Source: CAWGET01 sp963821715
GTDB taxonomy: Bacteria > Bacteroidota > Ignavibacteria > Ignavibacteriales > Melioribacteraceae
Reading direction: 5' to 3'
DNA: 64,000 nucleotides
NCBI GenBank assembly: GCA_963821715.1
Contig: CAWGET010000005.1
Location: 62,001-126,000, forward strand
This document shows positions 59,141 through 64,000 of this stretch, one piece after another (within the stretch, counting starts at the first letter, position 1; each line of letters opens with the position of its first letter). The notes beneath the pieces are model-generated. The model did no database searches. It saw nothing but the letters and a program-made list of their open reading frames with translations, and was not told where the DNA came from. A program made the position numbers and the translations under genes.

Positions 59141-61145
59141 AATCTTCGTTGTCCACAATTTCAAAATATTGATTTGCATTTGCCAGAACAGGAATTTTAA
59201 TTTCAGGATAGATCCCGTCATCGCATAAAATAAAAAGCGTATCAGAGAAAGTTTGAATTTCATCAGATGAAAATTTTACGCTAATCCGAATTGAAGAATG
59301 GGGTTCAATAATAACAGGATAATTGCCTTCAATTTTAAAAATATTTTTTAACGATGATATAGAATAAACGCTCAAATTTTCGGTTCCAAGATTTTCAAAT
59401 TTGAGATTTTGCTTAACCGAATCGTAAATACTTACTTCACCGAATGATAAAACTTTGGGAGAAACTTCCAACCGTTTTTCGGGAACGACGGCGCTCGCCT
59501 TCAGAACATCGGGCGAAAAACTTCTCAGTTCCTCGGAACCATTAACAGCTTTTAAAATTATTGTATTGTTTTCTGATGCGGATAAATCAGCGGCTGAAAG
59601 AAACTCCCATCTTCTTGCTTCAAATGGTCCGGATACAATTTTTGAAAATTGAACAAATCCATTCTGTAATAACTTCACCTCGAAGGAATCGATTAGGTTT
59701 TCACCAGGGGCGAATTGAAAAAATAAATTATATAATCTGCTTTCTTCAATGGGTAAATTAATACTGACGATCGCTGAATCATTTTTTTGAAGCTCTGCAA
59801 TATCGGAATTTATTCCCCAGGCGCTTTCATCCGATTTTACAAAATTATTTGTAAGCGCCGTAAAACCTGCGTCAATATTATCGATTATCAAATCGTCCGG
59901 AAGAAAGCGTATTATTTCAGTCGAGAGATTCCCGACTGAATCCGTAACGGCAATTCCCGCTTTCACTAAGTTATTTTCTTTTCCTGCAGGAAGAGTTTCC
60001 CATCTGTTTTCACCGGTCTGCCTGCAATTCAAAACTTGATATTCGTCGTAAATATTTTTTACGGCGATGAAAGGCTTCTTTTGAAAAATCGGTTCGTCGG
60101 ATTCTATGGCGAATGTTATTGCATCGCCCGAATAATTTTCTTGAATTGTAATTTGAGGCGCGGTTGTATCCGCGGTTTTCAGCCATGCCTGCATTGCTTC
60201 AACCGCCGTTGAATAATGAAATTCAACATCGGGATATTCAGATGATTTTTGTTGTATGCGCGAATGAAGATCTTCGATCTGTTGAAGAAAATCCTGCTCG
60301 GGTAGATGAGACCAGAAACAAGCGACTTGATCCTTTCCTGAGGTTGCTTCGGAAAATATTTTGTCCAGCATTTCTAAGCTGACGCTCTTAAAATATTTCG
60401 AGCGGACATTCCAGCCGTTGAAATTTCCTTCAAGCTGATAATTTTCTGAAGCAGGATGAAACGGAACGAATTCGGAAGTTGCCTGCGACCAATCGAAAAT
60501 ATTATCTATCGGTTCAGTGTCTTCAAGCCGCTTAGCCGGGTAATCGTTGTGCATCGAAAATGGAAGCAGTTCGTCCAGATAATTCTGCCATTCGTTATCC
60601 ATATAATGCCAGCCACTTCTAAATGAGACGGGAAAAACTTCTTCTTCCAATAAATATTGCGCAAGCGTGTAATCGAAATCTTCTCTGCATTCCGTAAAAT
60701 TTTTCGCCTGGTTCCACCAATAAACTCCGTCCTTATCATAATCGGAATAAACCCAGGTATGATAATGAAGCGTTAACTCGTCTCCCAATTCTTCAATCGA
60801 TTGACCGTGATATTTTTTCATCAGATATAGCGGAAGATAATTCGGATGCGGAACATTTTGGTTCGTTCCGTAACGAAAAATATTCCCGCCGTGCATCCAC
60901 CAGGTCAGCTTTAGCGGATTGCCGCCGGAATCTTTTATTCTGCTCCTGAACGCCGGATCCATCGCGCGGTAAGCGTTTTCGTCCGGATTAACATAAACAT
61001 AATCGCCGTAATAATTATCATAATTTTTTGTGTCCATTCCCTGCCAAATTCCTGTATCGGAACCGAGTACAAAATAGATTTTACCTTGCGGGAAAACTGA
61101 TCCGGCATAAAAAACTATCAGAAACAAAATCTTTAGAAATTTCAT
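59131..61145 (-). pseudogene. N-terminal part of a frameshifted secreted T9SS protein, polysaccharide-deacetylase-like
   Basis: Signal peptide (about 1-19). The first 330 residues have LTWWMHGGNIFRYG and DELTLHYHTWVYSDYD, with HGG and HxH motifs recalling NodB/polysaccharide-deacetylase-like barrels, but I am not certain of the family. Next come a beta domain, and an Ig-like/ASH-type segment (VLSFGEVSIYDSVKQNLKFE). The frame breaks in the golvesin-like domain after IVDNEDSA and runs on as meaningless sequence to 59016. It was surely a T9SS-exported surface protein. Real decay or sequence error cannot be told apart here. Confidence 0.75.
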
Positions 61146-61321
61146 ACGACATTTATTTTTTTAGAAAGTCTAAAATAATTAAATCTCTATTTAGATGTTA
61201 TGAGTTCGATTATTAAGAAAAAATAATTTTTATTCGATGATAAACAGACGGAGTTTTTTAAGTTTGAAATTTAATCAACAATAATTCTGCAGTTCTCTAA
61301 TCAAAGCTAAGGAAATTCCTT

Positions 61322-61969
61322 ATGAAGAAATTAATTATCAGTTTAATGTTTGCAAATGTTTTACTCTTTGCCCAATCGAATGAAACCGAAGACAAACCTC
61401 TCGGCGGAAAATATTCACTCCAGTTTTCGGTCGGGAGTAATTTTAACATAAGTAGTTTTGAAGGCTATCTTTTTTCCGGTAAAATCGCTTTCAACAAAAA
61501 ATTCGCATTGCGCGGAGGTATTAGCTATTTTTCATCAAATGGGGAAGATGATTCAATTATACAACATTTCGATATGAATCATGATATTTTTCGGATAGAT
61601 ACTTCCAGTATAGATCGTATAAGTTCCAATCTGGAACTCAACGCCCATTTTCTTTGGAACGTTATCCGGAACTCCGACATATTCTTTTATCTCGGCTCCG
61701 GTCCTTTCATACATTTAGAAAGCACCAAATCAGAATTGAAAGACGGTAAGGAAGAAAGATCACAAAATATTTACGGTTTATATTTTGTTAACGGAGCAGA
61801 ATGGTTCGTCAAAAGGAATATTAGTTTATTCGCAGAATATTCATTTTCCTTAAGCCATCAAAAGTATACTTACAATAAAAATGTTCCAAGTATGATTCGG
61901 GAAACCGAGGAGGCAGGAACGAAATTCCAAAGCTCGGGCGCAAGACTTGGGATTAGTTTATATTTTTAA
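61322..61969 (+). CDS. Predicted outer-membrane beta-barrel protein
   Basis: 215 residues. Signal peptide (about 1-18, LLFAQS). Alternating strands (YSLQFSVGSNFNIS, FALRGGISYFSS, FFYLGSGPFIHLES, ISLFAEYSFSLSHQ) and a C-terminal aromatic strand (ARLGISLYF) fit an 8- to 10-strand OmpA/OmpW-type barrel (PF13505-like). No peptidoglycan-binding domain is present. AAGGAAA lies 7 bases before the ATG. Function unknown. Two bases separate it from the next gene, so they are probably cotranscribed. Confidence 0.7.
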   Translation: MKKLIISLMFANVLLFAQSNETEDKPLGGKYSLQFSVGSNFNISSFEGYLFSGKIAFNKKFALRGGISYFSSNGEDDSIIQHFDMNHDIFRIDTSSIDRISSNLELNAHFLWNVIRNSDIFFYLGSGPFIHLESTKSELKDGKEERSQNIYGLYFVNGAEWFVKRNISLFAEYSFSLSHQKYTYNKNVPSMIRETEEAGTKFQSSGARLGISLYF

Positions 61970-61971
61970 TT

Positions 61972-62325
61972 ATGGAATTAATTAAAAACTTAAAACATAA
62001 TTTTTTGGGAAGATTAATGCGCGGCGAATTTGGCTTGCCGGTTACATTTTGGTTTTACGGCGGATTGGTCGGATTTATTTTAAACTTCATCGGTTACGCT
62101 CTGATTGCAACAACGGCATTGATCTCCCAAAATTATATTGCGCTTCTCGCCGTAATTTTAATAATTACTGTTTTCTATCTTGCTTACGGAATCATTGTGA
62201 TGATTGGAATTTGGCGCGCTGCGGATAAATATGAAGGCGCTAAAATTTGGGTTTTACTCGCAAAAGCGTCCGTTATTTTCAGCGCCGGAATGACATTTGT
62301 TGCTGCCGCTGGATATTTTATGTAA
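61972..62325 (+). CDS. Small integral membrane protein of unknown function
   Basis: 117 residues with three membrane helices (about 24-48, 53-80, 91-115) and a basic N-terminus (KNLKHNFLGRLMRGEFGLP). The segment IVMIGIWRAADKYEGAKIW is a recurring feature in small proteins of this kind. I do not recognise a function. It starts two bases after the barrel gene, so it is likely coexpressed. Confidence 0.6.
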   Translation: MELIKNLKHNFLGRLMRGEFGLPVTFWFYGGLVGFILNFIGYALIATTALISQNYIALLAVILIITVFYLAYGIIVMIGIWRAADKYEGAKIWVLLAKASVIFSAGMTFVAAAGYFM

Positions 62326-62472
62326 AAATAGAACGCGGGAAACACGGATCAAACTTATCTACACTGAATAAAAAATTAGATTAATTTGATTCTTCCCGTT
62401 TTATATCTCACGTCTCACAAATTAACAGAAAACTTTAGCCTTGCTCGCGTCTTGCTCCGCGCCCAATTCTCA

Positions 62473-63354
62473 TCACTGCTTATAAACATGAGCAAATGTT
62501 TTAGCAAATTCGTTTATTGAGGTCGGCATAGTGGTTTTTTCATTTCTCTCGTATTTAAGTTTGCGGTCGTTTGCGGCCTGCGCTAAATCTACATATCCAG
62601 TCGCGACACTCTGCGAAGCGCCCATTCCAACCATCGCCCTGTGAAATTCATCATACGGATATTGAACGTAAGCAAGATCTTCTTTCCCGATTTCTTTACC
62701 GAATATTTTTGCGATCTCATTATAAGAAACATCTTCTTTTCCCAAAACATATTGATGCGATTTGCCGGAAAAATCTAAATTCTTTAATTTTTCAATGGCA
62801 ACTTCCGCAATATCTTTTGTGGCAACCATGGGCATTTTAAGATCCGCTTTATTCGGTGCACCCATTGTTCCGTAGGCTTTTATCATTCCTGCCTGCATCA
62901 ATGTGTTTTCCATAAAATAACCGGCTCGCAGAAACAGAACATCCACATCATTGAGTCGGTTTAGTTTTTCTTCAAGATCGTGCAGACCCAGCACAACTCC
63001 GGTTCCTTCGTTGAGGTCGGCGCCGATACTCGAAAGTGCCACAACTTTTTTAACTCCCGAACTTTTCAGCGCTTCAACTATTGAATCGTTGACTTTATTC
63101 TGATAAGCTCGAAAATCTTCCGCGTCCAATTTAGGCGGAACTAAAGCGTAAACCGCGTCCGCTCCGTCGAAAGCTTTCGCAAGGAAATCCTTGTTTAGAA
63201 CGTCGCCCTCAAAAACTTCCGCTCCCTCAAATTTTTGCAGTTTCTCTTTGCTTCTTCCGATAACCCGTACTTTGTTTCCGGCTCGGAGTAATTCTTCGGC
63301 TATTACACTTCCGGTATTTCCGGTCGCACCCATCACGGCATAAGTTTTACTCAT
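62473..63354 (-). CDS. NmrA-like NAD(P)-binding oxidoreductase
   Basis: 293 residues from the ATG at 63354, which has GGAG five bases upstream (an earlier ATG at 63372 is not preferred). Atypical short-chain dehydrogenase: the Rossmann motif GATGNTGSVIAEELLRAG near 8-25, GDVLNKDFLAKAFDGADAVYALVPP, and ALSSIGADLNEGTGV. The Tyr-x3-Lys catalytic pair of classical SDRs is not apparent. Such proteins act as NAD(P)H:quinone or azo reductases or as redox sensors. Substrate unknown. Confidence 0.85.
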   Translation of the reverse strand: MSKTYAVMGATGNTGSVIAEELLRAGNKVRVIGRSKEKLQKFEGAEVFEGDVLNKDFLAKAFDGADAVYALVPPKLDAEDFRAYQNKVNDSIVEALKSSGVKKVVALSSIGADLNEGTGVVLGLHDLEEKLNRLNDVDVLFLRAGYFMENTLMQAGMIKAYGTMGAPNKADLKMPMVATKDIAEVAIEKLKNLDFSGKSHQYVLGKEDVSYNEIAKIFGKEIGKEDLAYVQYPYDEFHRAMVGMGASQSVATGYVDLAQAANDRKLKYERNEKTTMPTSINEFAKTFAHVYKQ

Positions 63355-63617
63355 CATTTCTCCATAGGACAATTTGTATTAGTTTAAACTTAATAAAATC
63401 AAATTTAGTTCAATTATGATTCATTAAAGAGAAAAAAAATTGCCAATTTTAGCTTCAAATAATTACCGCGTAATTTTACTTAGAAATGCTCAAAGTCATT
63501 TGTAGATTTTACACATTATCGCTCAAATATATCAAATTCTTGTTCTCGTTTTTAAAGTTTATTTTTTTATATATTCTTAAATACATTTAATTTAAAATAA
63601 GCGAGTTTCTAATACAG

Positions 63618-64000
63618 ATGGACGACAAAAAACATTGGTATGATGGGTGGTTTTACGACAAATTTATTGCCCCGAATCAGGATAAGTTATTCAAAGAAGT
63701 TAAAGAAAAGATTGCGGAAAATTCTTCCGTACTCGATATAGGCTGCGGAACCGGGCGGCTTGAATTTCAACTTTCGGATAAAGTAAAAAATGTTATCGGA
63801 ATCGATTTATCTTCATCCAACATTGAAATTGCGCGCGAAGCTCTAAAGAGAGACGGTGCGGGCAATATTGAATTCATTCATTCGGATGCGGAGGACGCGG
63901 TTCATCTAACCAAAGAAAAATTTGATTACGCGATTTTTACATTTGTGATACACGAACTTCCGGCGGAAAAAAGGGAAGCGGTAGTCGGATCGGCTTTGGA
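63618..64000 (+). CDS. Class I SAM-dependent methyltransferase (3' truncated by window edge)
   Basis: About 127 residues are visible, opening MDDKKHWYDGWFYDKFIAPN. Motif I is VLDIGCGTGRLEFQL (about 38-52), followed by the acidic VIGIDLSSSNIEIAREAL and DYAIFTFVIHEL (motif IV). This is the Methyltransf_25/11 fold. The frame is open to base 64000. The C-terminal part and the substrate are out of sight. Confidence 0.85.
   Translation, partial: MDDKKHWYDGWFYDKFIAPNQDKLFKEVKEKIAENSSVLDIGCGTGRLEFQLSDKVKNVIGIDLSSSNIEIAREALKRDGAGNIEFIHSDAEDAVHLTKEKFDYAIFTFVIHELPAEKREAVVGSAL

Noticed and set aside
1..64000. CRISPR arrays, tRNA or rRNA genes
   Set aside because: No regularly spaced direct repeats, no cloverleaf with GTTCRA/TGG-type arms, and no rRNA segment was recognised by eye; a dedicated RNA search could still find a missed tRNA.

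Overview
The window looks like a chromosomal segment of a free-living, AT-rich bacterium of the Bacteroidota/Chlorobiota side of the FCB superphylum, most likely an Ignavibacteria-type organism. Three predicted secreted proteins end in the type IX secretion (T9SS) type A sorting domain with the NYPNPFNP signature. The 5' edge cuts a TonB-dependent receptor, and the window also has a DUF5916 outer-membrane protein and many genes without a strong Shine-Dalgarno. I recognise no tRNA, rRNA, CRISPR array, prophage or intact insertion sequence. The assignment rests on protein character, not on a marker-gene search.

Layout. 1-5.6 kb: TonB receptor end, a secreted GH13 amylase-like protein with T9SS tail, a holin-like membrane protein, an M2-type metallopeptidase and tatA. 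6.2-11.1 kb: respiratory ammonification cluster on the minus strand (NapH-like polyferredoxin, nrfH, nrfA), a HigA antitoxin with a decayed HigB, an Fe-S type Rrf2 regulator and sufE. 11.1-15.5 kb: the copper pair SCO/PCu(A)C, divergent from a GluR0-like ligand-gated potassium channel, a methyltransferase and rlmD. 15.7-21 kb: rpmH-rnpA-yidD-yidC, then a patatin/POTRA/beta-barrel gene split by a one-base frameshift. 21-27 kb: a TPR protein, an ECF sigma/anti-sigma/two-DUF4252 operon and a DUF5916 protein. 27-36 kb: clpB, a MITE-like palindrome element, a second toxin-antitoxin locus with frameshifted toxin, dgt, and dxr-rseP. 36-45 kb: metK-ahcY, a MASE3 histidine kinase, an exported PepF and a PhoD-like phosphatase. 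45-52.6 kb: a Tat-like/T9SS split-Soret cytochrome, a divergent substrate-binding protein plus CDF transporter, a serine hydrolase, an amidase and a DsrE protein. 52.8-64 kb: DUF2254, a 615-residue unknown, a DEAD-box helicase, a frameshifted golvesin-like T9SS protein, small membrane proteins, an NmrA-like reductase and a methyltransferase cut by the 3' edge.

How the genes fit together. The nrf cluster gives quinol-linked nitrite reduction to ammonium, and the nearby Rrf2 protein is a plausible NO or Fe-S sensor for it. SCO and PCu(A)C serve copper delivery to an oxidase, so the cell probably respires oxygen as well as nitrite. MetK and AhcY form the SAM cycle.

The most noteworthy signals are: an array of seven TGAAAC(A/G) heptamers in a divergent promoter (47116-47231); two toxin-antitoxin loci that both keep the antitoxin and have lost the toxin frame; a family of short palindromes with two-base loops, one group forming a 170-bp element with 12-bp terminal inverted repeats; a GluR0-like channel in an operon with a methyltransferase and rlmD; and three single-base frameshifts that are either recent pseudogenes or assembly errors.
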